NCBI GenBank assembly: GCA_037441725.1
Contig: JBBIRT010000080.1
Coordinates: 1 to 14,695, forward strand
Length of the DNA stretch: 14,695 bases
Direction: 5' to 3'
Source of the DNA: JBBIRT01 sp037441725
Lineage (GTDB): Bacteria > Desulfobacterota > BSN033 > UBA1163
Positions 1 to 7,851 of this stretch are shown here, piece by piece. Both the position numbers and the translations under genes were made by a program. Under the pieces are notes generated by a model that had not been told where the DNA came from, made no database searches, and saw nothing but the letters and a program-made list of their open reading frames with translations. The first letter of the stretch is position 1, and each line of letters opens with the position of its first letter.

Positions 1-2
1 TG

Positions 3-1163
3 ATTGAAAGGCCTGAGAGCATTCAACCCTTTGGCGAGGAATTGGATAATGAAATCATGGCTTGTATCATGTGCGGTTTCTGCCGAGCCGGATGCCCCAC
101 TTATGGAGAGACTTCACTGGAATCCATCAATGCCAGGGGACGGGTGATCTTAGCCTATCACCTCCTCACTGGAAGGTTAAAGCCTTCAAAAGAGCTTGCC
201 GATAGGTTCTATAAATGTACCACATGCCTCAACTGCAATGCGGTCTGTCCTGCTGGGGTCAGAGTTCCTGAAATTATCCAGGCCGCCCGTCAACGACTCG
301 TAGAGACAGGATATCTTCCTTCCATCCATCAGGCTTTGATCCAATCCATTGAAGAAAAAGGAAATCCCTTTGGAGAGGCGCCTGAAAAGAGGGCCGATAT
401 CTTTCCCACAGATTATAAGAATAAAGAAAAAGCCTCTACCCTCCTCTTTTTTGGATGTGTCTCTTCCTATCAAGACATCAACCTCATCCCAAGTGTATTG
501 AAGATTATGGACAAGGCGAACATTGACTATAGGACGTTAGGAAATAAGGAATTCTGCTGTGGATATATCTCCTACCTGGTTGGGGATCAGAAGGAATTTG
601 AGAGGTGCATAGAGAAAAATACTCAACTTTTTAACTCCCATGGGCTTAAAGAAATTGTTGCCACCTGTGCCGGCTGTTATCGAACCTTTAAAGATCTTTA
701 TCCAAAGCAGAATGGGTTCTCCAACATTCAAGTTTACCATATGGTAGAATACCTTGGAAAACTCATCACCGATGGTAAACTCCTATTCAAGGATGGGACC
801 AAGATAAGGGTCGTCTATCATGATCCCTGTGACCTTGGGAGACATATGAACATTTATGATCCCCCTCGTCACGTCCTTCGTTCCATTCCTTTTGTAGAAT
901 TGATGGAATTCCCTCAAAACAGAAACCTTGCCAGGTGCTGTGGCGGCGGAGGAGGGTTGAAGGCTTTCGATACAGAGATGAGTCTTGAAATCTCTTATAA
1001 ACGTGTTCAACAGGCAGCCGGGATCGGAGCAGAGATGATTGTCTCAGCCTGCCCCGCTTGTAAGGCTAATTTACAAACAGCTGCAGCTCGACTCCGAAAA
1101 GAGAAGAAGACCCGAATCAAGGTGATGGATATCACAGAATTAGTCGCCGAGGCCTTGGCCTGA
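3..1163 (+). CDS. (Fe-S)-binding oxidoreductase subunit, GlcF/HdrD-like, 5' end just outside window
   Basis: Likely electron-transfer subunit that pairs with a FAD-linked oxidase (glycolate/lactate/2-hydroxyacid type) or acts as an HdrD-like module in the cytoplasm. Numbered from the TTG at 42, it has two ferredoxin-type CxxCxxCxxxCP motifs (C8/C11/C14/C18 and C59/C62/C65/C69), then two CCG (cysteine-rich) domains: CCG at 172-174 with CAGC at 209-212, and CCG at 299-301 with CPAC at 337-340. The frame is open to the left edge without a stop. The codon just outside would be ?TG, and bases 1-3 (TGA) could be the stop of an upstream gene, so an ATGA-type overlapping start one base outside the window fits better than the TTG at 42; full length would then be about 387 residues. 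Family assignment is solid. The substrate is not determined because the catalytic partner is not visible. Confidence 0.88.
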   Translation: MERPESIQPFGEELDNEIMACIMCGFCRAGCPTYGETSLESINARGRVILAYHLLTGRLKPSKELADRFYKCTTCLNCNAVCPAGVRVPEIIQAARQRLVETGYLPSIHQALIQSIEEKGNPFGEAPEKRADIFPTDYKNKEKASTLLFFGCVSSYQDINLIPSVLKIMDKANIDYRTLGNKEFCCGYISYLVGDQKEFERCIEKNTQLFNSHGLKEIVATCAGCYRTFKDLYPKQNGFSNIQVYHMVEYLGKLITDGKLLFKDGTKIRVVYHDPCDLGRHMNIYDPPRHVLRSIPFVELMEFPQNRNLARCCGGGGGLKAFDTEMSLEISYKRVQQAAGIGAEMIVSACPACKANLQTAAARLRKEKKTRIKVMDITELVAEALA

Positions 1164-1232
1164 AAGAAGATTGTTTCTATAGTCTCTTTAGTCAAACCCG
1201 AGAAACAAAAGAAACGAAATAAACGTGAAAGA

Positions 1233-1751
1233 CTATTTTGTGAGGTAGTCATTCCAGATTTCTTCGATTTGGTCGATCAAATTCCTGAATTCATAAAGGA
1301 GGGCCATCTCGTTGAGAAAATGGTCCAAGGATGATCCAAATGAGATCTCAACAAACCTACGGCAATCCTCTTGAAGGTTGGATCGAAATTCATCGCACCC
1401 AATGCTTTGAGCCCTGTGATTTCCGAGGGGCAAATGGATGTAAGCCGTTCCAGCATCATCATAGAATCTTACGTGAATGCAGCGAATACATCGGGTCTTT
1501 CTCAAATCAACCAAATGATCGATTTCTTCATCAATAGCTTGACAAATCATCTCTTTTAAAAGGGTGGTTCTTTTTTTGTCAGAAAGTCCCCTGGTGAATC
1601 TGATCATTTCACCCTTGATCTCCTGAATGGATCGTGAGATTTCATCGATGATAATTGGCGGGGCGAACGATTGCTCCAATCGTAATAACCTGACTTCTTG
1701 AACGACAAGTCTCTGAACCATCTTTTTTAATTCTTTACCTTCTGCTGACAT
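1233..1751 (-). CDS. Unrecognised 172-residue protein with a four-cysteine motif
   Basis: I do not recognise a named family. The N-terminal 80 residues are charged and probably helical. The middle carries C88-x2-C91, then C119 (in a GCDEF segment) and C130, a C-x2-C-x27-C-x10-C pattern that would suit a zinc or other metal site; C70 is additional. The C-terminus is again acidic and helix-prone. There is no signal peptide and no membrane segment, so it is probably cytoplasmic. The ATG at 1751 is preceded on the minus strand by a purine-rich AAGGGGG about 8 bases upstream, an acceptable ribosome site. It converges on the Fe-S gene (69-base gap) and lies downstream of the nitroreductase on the same strand (82-base gap), so the two may be co-transcribed. 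The overlapping + strand frames have no recognisable content. Confidence 0.65.
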   Translation of the reverse strand: MSAEGKELKKMVQRLVVQEVRLLRLEQSFAPPIIIDEISRSIQEIKGEMIRFTRGLSDKKRTTLLKEMICQAIDEEIDHLVDLRKTRCIRCIHVRFYDDAGTAYIHLPLGNHRAQSIGCDEFRSNLQEDCRRFVEISFGSSLDHFLNEMALLYEFRNLIDQIEEIWNDYLTK

Positions 1752-1770
1752 TGGAGGCCCCCTTAAGATT

Positions 1771-1822
1771 CATGATCCCATCTATCTATCTCTCTATCAT
1801 CACTGCCATTCCATGATCCCAT
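1771..1822. repeat. Short direct repeat and CTAT microsatellite between two minus-strand genes
   Basis: The 11-mer catgatcccat occurs at 1771-1781 and again at 1812-1822. Between the copies lies a run of CTAT/CTCT units (about 1781-1799). This is directly visible; no function is evident. It sits in the spacer between the nitroreductase and the 172-residue protein. Confidence 0.5.
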
Positions 1823-1833
1823 GATTTTATGGC

Positions 1834-2466
1834 TCATTCGTATTTTTCCCAACATACGATCTTATCAAAATCTTTTCTTGGTCTTGGTTTAGGATTCTCA
1901 TCAGGATATCCAAGGAGAAAAAAATCATGGACAAATAAATGATTCGGTAGATTCATCACTTGATGGGCCTCCTTTGGAGATATCGCTCCTACCCAGCAAC
2001 TCCCTAAACCTTGATTCAAAGCCTCCAGGGTCATATAGGCGATGGAGATCATGATCTGTTCTCCTGCCTTAATCGTCATAACTTGTTCTCCGAGTCGATA
2101 GGGTGCAAATTGGTCGCTTCCCAATACAACATTATCCAGAACTTCATCTGGCCAGTCCATCACCCCAGCTTCTATGAGCTGTTTTAAAGACTCGCGATGC
2201 ATCTTTCTTGAGAAGGCCTCCATGAAACCACAGCAAACAATGACGACTGGAGCAGTGCTTACTTGGGGTTGTCCACCAGCCGCTTTTGCCAGTTCCTTGA
2301 TTTTGGTCCTTTCTTGGACCACAATGAATCGCCAGGGTTGAGTATTTCCCCAAGAGGGGGCTCGCCTTCCTGCCTCCAGGACCTTCACGATTTTCTCTCT
2401 TTCTACCGGGATTTGCTTCCACCTTCGAATGGTCACCCTTTTTTGAATAGCTTCTGTGACTTCCAT
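1834..2466 (-). CDS. Nitroreductase family protein (FMN-dependent)
   Basis: A 210-residue protein of the nitroreductase superfamily, which uses FMN and NAD(P)H to reduce nitro compounds, quinones or enones in the cytoplasm. Visible family marks are the N-terminal TIRRWK (12-17, the variant of the usual SxRxF phosphate-binding segment), APSWGNTQPWRF (36-47), GLGSCWVGA (153-161) and the C-terminal LGYPDE...PRPRKDF segment. Length is normal for a single-domain member. The ATG at 2466 has a strong AAAGGAGGG ribosome site 6 bases upstream (minus strand, 2472-2480), which fixes the start. It is divergent from the glycan cluster. The natural substrate cannot be read from sequence. Confidence 0.9.
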   Translation of the reverse strand: MEVTEAIQKRVTIRRWKQIPVEREKIVKVLEAGRRAPSWGNTQPWRFIVVQERTKIKELAKAAGGQPQVSTAPVVIVCCGFMEAFSRKMHRESLKQLIEAGVMDWPDEVLDNVVLGSDQFAPYRLGEQVMTIKAGEQIMISIAYMTLEALNQGLGSCWVGAISPKEAHQVMNLPNHLFVHDFFLLGYPDENPKPRPRKDFDKIVCWEKYE

Positions 2467-2596
2467 CTTTTCCCTCCTTTAACCTATTCTTTAAAGAGAT
2501 TTACAAAAATATTAGGAAAAAGTCAATTCTATCTTGACATTAAAAGTATGATTCAGTAATGTTTTAACATCAATAAAACTCACAGGGAACCTAAGG
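2467..2596. promoter_or_regulatory. Divergent intergenic region with candidate promoters
   Basis: AT-rich spacer between the minus-strand nitroreductase and the plus-strand GT2 gene. On the + strand TTGACA at 2534-2539 is a perfect sigma-70 -35 box; the hexamer 17 bases later, TAATGT at 2557-2562, is a poor -10 (3 of 6). On the minus strand TTGACT (2526-2521) is followed after 17 bases by TAAATC, also a weak -10. The region must drive the minus-strand pair and probably the long + strand series, as no comparable spacer follows until 10218. Exact start sites are not determinable by eye. Confidence 0.4.
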
Positions 2597-3655
2597 TTGA
2601 AATTAGAATCTACTTTTCAAATTTCACAACCTCTTCCTCTTCTGACCACCTCAGTGATCATCCCTGTAAGGGATGGAGGAGTAAAATTTCGAAGATGTCT
2701 AACCAGTGTTACCAAAGCCCTTCTCCCCTCAACGGAATTAATCGTTGTCTCAGATGGAAGTGAAGCAGTGGATTGCCAAGTTGCAGAGGAGTTTGGGGCA
2801 AGGGTTTTAAAAATTCCCCTACCTCAAGGACCAGCCCGAGCCAGAAATTTAGGGGCCCAACATGCAAAAGGGGATATCCTTTTTTTTGTAGATGCAGATG
2901 TGGCCATTCCCCCTGACAGTATCCAAAAGATTGAGACCAGTTTTGGAAATGATCCTCAATTGACTGCTATTTTTGGATCCTATGACGAAACCCCCTTTGA
3001 GAAAAATTTCCTGTCCCAATATAAAAATCTATTTCATCATTATATCCATCAAACTTCGAGAGAGGAGGCTTCTACCTTTTGGGCCGGTTGCGGGGCGATT
3101 CGCCGTAGAATCTTCATGGAAATGGGGGGGTTCAATGAAGCCTATCAGAAACCTTCTATTGAGGATATAGAATTGGGTTACCGATTGAAACAGGTAGGAT
3201 ATCGTATTCACCTTTTAAAAGATCTCCAGGTAACTCACTTGAAGCATTGGAATCTTATCAGTTTATTAAGATCTGATTTCTTTGACCGCGCAATTCCCTG
3301 GACAGAGATAATCTTAAGAGATCGCCATCTGATCAATGATCTGAATCTGAAATTCTCAAACCGCATCAGTGGAATCCTCTCCTATGTTCTGCTGACCACT
3401 GGGGTGGCAGGCTTTGGGTATCCTATCCTATGGACCCTTTCAGTGATATCCGGACTTTCTCTCTTTATGATAAACTACCCTTTATACCGATTTTTTTTCA
3501 ATAGACGAGGGTTTTGGTTCACATTGGGATCCTTATCCTATCATTGGTTATACTATCTCTATAGTGTCCTTGCATTCATAATTGGTTTGAGTCGTTTCTA
3601 TTTCTTACGATCCTCAACTCCATCCCATCCCACTTCATCTCAGGAGTGGTCTTGA
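2597..3655 (+). CDS. Family 2 glycosyltransferase with C-terminal membrane segments
   Basis: Inverting-type GT-A glycosyltransferase that transfers a sugar from a nucleotide donor, probably to a lipid-linked acceptor at the inner membrane face. The N-terminal domain shows SVIIPVRDGG (19-28), VSDGS (51-55), the metal-binding DADV (89-92), and the ED pair at 179-180 in the segment after GGFNEAY that is typical of the acceptor/catalytic region. Two hydrophobic stretches at about 258-292 and 300-327 suggest membrane helices. The only plausible start is TTG at 2597: an in-frame stop lies at 2549-2551 and no ATG intervenes. A GGGA at 2585-2588 could serve as a weak ribosome site. Its stop TGA overlaps the ATG of the next gene (TGATG at 3653-3657), which implies translational coupling. 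The sugar and linkage are unknown. Confidence 0.88.
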   Translation: MKLESTFQISQPLPLLTTSVIIPVRDGGVKFRRCLTSVTKALLPSTELIVVSDGSEAVDCQVAEEFGARVLKIPLPQGPARARNLGAQHAKGDILFFVDADVAIPPDSIQKIETSFGNDPQLTAIFGSYDETPFEKNFLSQYKNLFHHYIHQTSREEASTFWAGCGAIRRRIFMEMGGFNEAYQKPSIEDIELGYRLKQVGYRIHLLKDLQVTHLKHWNLISLLRSDFFDRAIPWTEIILRDRHLINDLNLKFSNRISGILSYVLLTTGVAGFGYPILWTLSVISGLSLFMINYPLYRFFFNRRGFWFTLGSLSYHWLYYLYSVLAFIIGLSRFYFLRSSTPSHPTSSQEWS

Positions 3656-5442
3656 TGCAGCAGAAAAAGATCATTATCATCGGGGCTGGACCAGCAGGTT
3701 TAACCGCTGCCTATGTACTCTCGAAGGCCGGAGTCCAATCAATCGTTCTCGAAAAGGATTCCATTGTGGGTGGACTTGCAAGAACAATCAAGTATAAAGG
3801 TTATCATTTTGATACAGGGGGGCATCGTTTTTTTACAAAGGTAGAGTCCGTGGAGAGAATGTGGAGAGAAATATTGGGGGATAACCTCCTCCAAAGGAAA
3901 AGGCTTTCTCGGATCTATTACAATAAAAAATTCTTCTATTACCCCATCCGCCCTCTAAATGCATTATTGGGATTAGGGATATGGAACAGTATCCTCGTCC
4001 TTTTTAGCTATCTTATGGCCCAGTTATTTCCATCAAAAGAAGAAAAAACATTTGAACAGTGGGTTTCCAATCGTTTTGGGAAGCGATTGTTTCGAATCTT
4101 TTTTAAGACCTACACGGAAAAGGTCTGGGGGATATCCTGCAAAGAAATCAGTGCAGAGTGGGCTGCCCAACGGGTCAAAGGACTTTCTCTCCTAACTGCC
4201 CTTAAAAATGCGATGGTCTCAAACCGGCATGATTCAAGAGATAAAAAGAAGGTGATCAAAACCCTTATCGATACCTTCGATTATCCTAAGTTTGGTCCTG
4301 GCATGATGTGGCAGAGGATGGTAGAGATCCTTCAACAAAATGGTTCTCAGGTTTATCTTGAAAGCGAAGTCACAGGAATTCACTGGTCAGACCACAGGGT
4401 GGAGGCTATTGAAGTAAAACGAAATGGGAAGGTCGAACGCCTCTGTGGTTCAGATTTTATCTGCAGTACACCCCTTCGGGAAACCATTCAAAGGTTTAAG
4501 CCACCGGTTCCTCAAAACGTGTTAGAGGCAGCCAATGATCTGAAATATAGAGATTTTCTTACGGTCGCCCTCATCATTAAAAAGCCCATGGTCTTTCCAG
4601 ACACATGGATTTATGTTCACGATCCTGAGGTCAAGGTAGGCCGAATCCAGAATTTTAAGAATTGGAGTCCTTTCCTGATCCCTGATCCCAATCAGACCTG
4701 CTTAGGTCTGGAATATTTTTGTAATGAAGGGGACCTACTTTGGAATATGCCCGATGATCAATTGATCGAACTTGGAAAAAGAGAACTTGAAGCATTGGGT
4801 CTGGTTTACAAAAGTGATGTGCAGGAAGGAACAGTCGTACGAATGCCCAAAGCCTACCCAATCTATGATTTAACTTACCAAAAATCTCTCGAGACCGTAC
4901 GCCGATTCCTTGCCCATTTAAGAAATTTTCAGATGGTGGGTCGTAATGGAATGCATAAATATAATAATCAGGATCACTCCATGTTGACAGCCATGCTCTC
5001 AGCAGAAAATATTCTCGGGGCAAATCATGACCTGTGGTCCATCAACGTGGAACAGGAATATCATGAAGAAATGGCCTTATCGCCTGGGGAGATCACTGCT
5101 TTAGATCGGCTCCTCCCTGCAGTCTTCTCCCGAATGGATCAACTGGGATTGGCCATAGCAGTTGGATCAGTTTGCGGGATCATTCTGTTCCTTTCAACCC
5201 TTTGGTTGGTAATCAGGGGGGGAGAGATCAGTATCTATTTTAGGCTTCTCAATCAGTACTTTTTTGGATATACCGTGTCGATCAAGGGGGCCTTCATTGG
5301 CATGGCCTATGGCTTTTCATGGGGATTCCTTTTGGGCTGGCTTTTTGCTTACCTCAGAAACTTTTCGATGGCCTATTATATTTATAGGGTTAAGAGGAAG
5401 GTTGAATTAGTAACATTTAGAGACTTTTTAGATCGTTTTTAG
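3655..5442 (+). CDS. FAD-dependent oxidoreductase (COG1232/UDP-galactopyranose-mutase-like) fused to a C-terminal two-helix membrane module
   Basis: Flavoprotein of the amine-oxidase/protoporphyrinogen-oxidase-like group that is common in polysaccharide loci. GxGxxG sits at 10-15, an acidic ribose-binding E at 33, GGLART at 39-44 and FDTGGHRFF at about 52-60. The late FAD-binding stretch GRNGMHKYNNQDHSM ends the enzyme domain. From about residue 483 the protein continues beyond that domain into a hydrophobic module with helices near 497-520 and 547-567, homologous to the whole next gene. The start is ATG 3655 with AGGAG at 3642-3646 and 8-base spacing; a GTG at 3646 would add three residues but lies on the ribosome site. 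The TGATG overlap couples it to the GT2 gene. The reaction is unproven: sugar ring or redox chemistry on a lipid-linked glycan is inferred from context. Confidence 0.87.
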   Translation: MQQKKIIIIGAGPAGLTAAYVLSKAGVQSIVLEKDSIVGGLARTIKYKGYHFDTGGHRFFTKVESVERMWREILGDNLLQRKRLSRIYYNKKFFYYPIRPLNALLGLGIWNSILVLFSYLMAQLFPSKEEKTFEQWVSNRFGKRLFRIFFKTYTEKVWGISCKEISAEWAAQRVKGLSLLTALKNAMVSNRHDSRDKKKVIKTLIDTFDYPKFGPGMMWQRMVEILQQNGSQVYLESEVTGIHWSDHRVEAIEVKRNGKVERLCGSDFICSTPLRETIQRFKPPVPQNVLEAANDLKYRDFLTVALIIKKPMVFPDTWIYVHDPEVKVGRIQNFKNWSPFLIPDPNQTCLGLEYFCNEGDLLWNMPDDQLIELGKRELEALGLVYKSDVQEGTVVRMPKAYPIYDLTYQKSLETVRRFLAHLRNFQMVGRNGMHKYNNQDHSMLTAMLSAENILGANHDLWSINVEQEYHEEMALSPGEITALDRLLPAVFSRMDQLGLAIAVGSVCGIILFLSTLWLVIRGGEISIYFRLLNQYFFGYTVSIKGAFIGMAYGFSWGFLLGWLFAYLRNFSMAYYIYRVKRKVELVTFRDFLDRF

Positions 5443-5460
5443 GAAGGATGGAGCAACGCT

Positions 5461-5793
5461 ATGGCCGCTGAAAAAATTTCAAATGGAGAAAAATTGCTCA
5501 GGGGGGTCCTCTTTTTAAATACAAAGGTCATAGGATTGGCCTTGGGTCTCATTTTAGGTTTAATCATTTTTATCGGAACGAATTGGCTTGTCATCAAGGG
5601 AGGGCATCTTACGCCAGATGGAAGGTATGTCGTTGGTCCACATCTACAGCTCCTGAGCCAATTCTTCATCGGTTACAAGGTTTCCTTCTTAGGAAGTATC
5701 ATTGGATTTTTTTATGGCTTTGCTCTGGGTACAATATGTGGTTCCGCCATAGGATGGATCTACAACAAAGTTGCAGATTTTAGGAGAGGTTAA
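5461..5793 (+). CDS. Small two-helix membrane protein, paralogue of the preceding gene's C-terminal module
   Basis: A 110-residue protein with a polar N-terminus and two hydrophobic helices (about 21-43 and 78-101). It aligns directly with the C-terminal module of the preceding oxidoreductase: WLVI[KR]GG after the first helix, then LL-x-Q-[FY]-F-x-GY-x-VS, then IG-x2-YGF at the second helix. The linker here is a few residues longer (about 8). Small proteins of this type are sometimes labelled bacteriophage holin in databases, from memory; nothing here suggests phage. The ATG is preceded by GGAG (5450-5453) at 7-base spacing, and only 18 bases separate it from the upstream stop. It may be a membrane partner that oligomerises with the fused module. 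Function unknown. Confidence 0.72.
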   Translation: MAAEKISNGEKLLRGVLFLNTKVIGLALGLILGLIIFIGTNWLVIKGGHLTPDGRYVVGPHLQLLSQFFIGYKVSFLGSIIGFFYGFALGTICGSAIGWIYNKVADFRRG

Positions 5794-5810
5794 ATCTTTC
5801 TGGCCGAACG

Positions 5811-6557
5811 ATGCCTTTCTCTCTTCCCATTCTGACCTTTCATAGCCTTGACGACCAACGGTCTGTTATCTCTTTTCCTCCCAAATTATTTCGTCATGGA
5901 ATGGCCAGGCTCATTGAAAACGGATATCGAACGATAAGACTATTGGATGCCGTAGATCACCTTCGACTGAAACAACCTTTCCCTGATCGTTCTTTTGTCA
6001 TTACCTTTGACGATGGCTATCAATCAGTATATAGTGAAGCCTTCCCAATTTTAAGGGATTATGGATTGATAGCCACCCTTTTCATCACAACAGGAGAAAA
6101 TCATAGGCATAGGCCTGAGGAAAGATTGCCTTCCCTCGAAGGACGGGTTATGCTGAATTGGCGTGAGATCCAGGAAATGAGAGATTGGGGAATTGAATTT
6201 GGTTCTCACACCCTTACTCATCCCGATTTGACCCGTTTGCCCCTTGAAAGAATTAGTGCGGAGATTCTTACCTCAAAAGCAATGATTGAAAACATACTCG
6301 GTCAACCCGTAAAAAGCTTTGCAGCCCCTTTCGGTCGCTATGACAATCGATGCCTTGAAATCATTCGGGAGAATTTCGCCTGTGCCTGTACTGATACGTT
6401 AGGGTTTGTGAATCTCAGGAGTGATCTCCATGGTCTCGAACGTATAGACACTTATTATCTAAGGACGGAAAGGCTCTTTGATATGGTGTTGACACCTCTA
6501 TTTCCATGGTACATAATGGCTCGAAGCATTCCTCGGAAGACCCGACGTTTCATCTAG
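5811..6557 (+). CDS. Polysaccharide deacetylase family protein (NodB/CE4)
   Basis: Carbohydrate esterase 4 domain, which removes N-acetyl groups from amino sugars with a divalent metal. Visible motifs are PILTFHSLDD at 6-15, TFDDGY (65-70, catalytic base and metal aspartate), the metal-binding SHTLTH (132-137, H133 and H137) and AAPFGRYD (171-178). The 248-residue length is usual. There is no signal peptide, so it either acts on cytoplasmic-face intermediates or is exported by another route. The ATG at 5811 lacks a good ribosome site immediately upstream; AGGAGAGG at 5782-5789 is 21 bases away and no better in-frame start is present, so translation may depend on the gene ending at 5793. It probably trims a glycan built by the neighbouring glycosyltransferases. 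Confidence 0.88.
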   Translation: MPFSLPILTFHSLDDQRSVISFPPKLFRHGMARLIENGYRTIRLLDAVDHLRLKQPFPDRSFVITFDDGYQSVYSEAFPILRDYGLIATLFITTGENHRHRPEERLPSLEGRVMLNWREIQEMRDWGIEFGSHTLTHPDLTRLPLERISAEILTSKAMIENILGQPVKSFAAPFGRYDNRCLEIIRENFACACTDTLGFVNLRSDLHGLERIDTYYLRTERLFDMVLTPLFPWYIMARSIPRKTRRFI

Positions 6558-6568
6558 GACAGCTTAAC

Positions 6569-7813
6569 ATGATGGAGCGACCGCTTCGTTTTTGTATGAT
6601 TACCACCTTCTATCCCCCTTACAACTTTGGTGGAGATGGAATCTTTGTGAAACGGTTGTCCAATGAATTGGCAAAACAGGGCCACCATGTAGAAGTCATT
6701 CACTGCATTGATTCATATCGCATTTTGGCTCGGAAAGAAGCATCAGGGACCTACCAAGACCATCCCAAGGTAATAGTCCATGGACTTAAAAGCCCTTTTG
6801 GTTTTCTCTCTCCCCTGGCCACGCACCAGACTGGTTTTCCTCTCTTTAAGTCGGTTCAAATCCGAAAGATCCTTGAAAAAGGGTTTGATGTCATTCACTA
6901 TCATAATATCTCATTGTTCGGACCCAAAATCCTGGAATATGGTAAAGCCACTAAATTCTATACCATGCATGAATATTGGTTGGTATGTCCCACTCATATC
7001 CTCTTTAAATTCAATCAATCCCCATGCACTCATCCACTCTGTTTTCTCTGTAGTGTGATGCAAAAACGCCCACCCCAATGGTGGCGATACTCCAATCTTT
7101 TAAAAAAGATGGCTAAGCATGTGAATCTTTTTATTGCCCTAAGTCAATTTTCAAAAAACATCCATGAGAAGATGGGATTGACAATTCCTATGGTTCACCT
7201 CCCATGTTTTGTTCCTAAAGATGAAATGATCCCATCCGTACCTAATCCTTCCATCGGCCATTTCCTACAAGAACCCTATTTTCTTTTTGTCGGGCGATTA
7301 AAAAAAATTAAAGGCCTCCAAACTCTGATCCCTATTTTCCGAAAGTATAAAAAAGCAAAGTTGATGATCATTGGAACAGGTGATGATGAGAACGTTTTTA
7401 GAACAATGGCTAAAGGATCAAACCATATCCAATTTTTTGGATACCTCTCGGGTGTGACACTTGAAGCCTTCTATCGTTCAGCTATTGCTTTGATTGTTCC
7501 ATCGATATGTTTTGAATCCTTCCCACTGGTGATTCTTGAAGCATTCAGAGCCAAAACCCCTGTGATTGTGAGAAATTTAGGGGGAATGCCTGAGCCGATT
7601 CATGAAAGCGGCGGTGGATTGGTTTACGAAAAAGAAGAAGAGTTAGTCGCAGCGATGGATCAATTGTTATATAATCCATCTTATCGAAATGAGTTGGGTG
7701 ACCGAGGTTTTCAAGCTTATCAACAAAACTGGACAGAGGAGGTTCATTTAAAAAGATATTTAAGTTTGATTCAGGATATCGCAATGAAACGGCGTCAGCC
7801 AATCGATGAGTAA
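6569..7813 (+). CDS. Family 4 glycosyltransferase (GT-B)
   Basis: Retaining GT-B glycosyltransferase, 414 residues from ATG 6569. The N-terminal acceptor domain opens with FCMITTFYPP and the glycine loop GGDG (21-24). The C-terminal donor domain begins at FLFVGRLKKIKG (228-239) and has the E-x7-E pair E306/E314 in CFESFPLVILE, followed by the PEPI segment. A cysteine cluster (C130, C143, C148, C151) between the domains might bind a metal. The frame extends upstream to 6506, but ATG 6569 has AGGA at 6556-6559 with 9-base spacing and lies just after the deacetylase stop, so the longer form is unlikely; ATG 6572 is equally possible. It belongs to the glycan series. Donor sugar unknown. Confidence 0.9.
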   Translation: MMERPLRFCMITTFYPPYNFGGDGIFVKRLSNELAKQGHHVEVIHCIDSYRILARKEASGTYQDHPKVIVHGLKSPFGFLSPLATHQTGFPLFKSVQIRKILEKGFDVIHYHNISLFGPKILEYGKATKFYTMHEYWLVCPTHILFKFNQSPCTHPLCFLCSVMQKRPPQWWRYSNLLKKMAKHVNLFIALSQFSKNIHEKMGLTIPMVHLPCFVPKDEMIPSVPNPSIGHFLQEPYFLFVGRLKKIKGLQTLIPIFRKYKKAKLMIIGTGDDENVFRTMAKGSNHIQFFGYLSGVTLEAFYRSAIALIVPSICFESFPLVILEAFRAKTPVIVRNLGGMPEPIHESGGGLVYEKEEELVAAMDQLLYNPSYRNELGDRGFQAYQQNWTEEVHLKRYLSLIQDIAMKRRQPIDE

Positions 7814-7851
7814 TCGTCTTCCAATATGATCAACGAATTCTTCTAAATAAA

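Noticed and set aside
1171..1236. Possible bidirectional terminator between convergent genes: TTGTTTCT/AGAAACAA 8-bp inverted repeat (1171-1178 and 1201-1208) and AGTCT/AGACT pairing.
   Set aside because: The loop is 22 bases, the stem is AT-rich, and neither strand has a T-run after the stem.
4655..5023. Long minus-strand open frame inside the FAD oxidoreductase.
   Set aside because: It lies antisense to a well-supported coding region, has no recognisable motifs and no ribosome site of note.
5461..5793. Phage holin gene.
   Set aside because: No lysin, phage structural or integrase gene is nearby, and the protein is a clear paralogue of the oxidoreductase membrane module.
6506..6568. Longer N-terminus for the GT4 protein starting at 6506.
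   Set aside because: It would overlap the deacetylase by about 50 bases, encodes no family sequence, and the ATG at 6569 has its own ribosome site.
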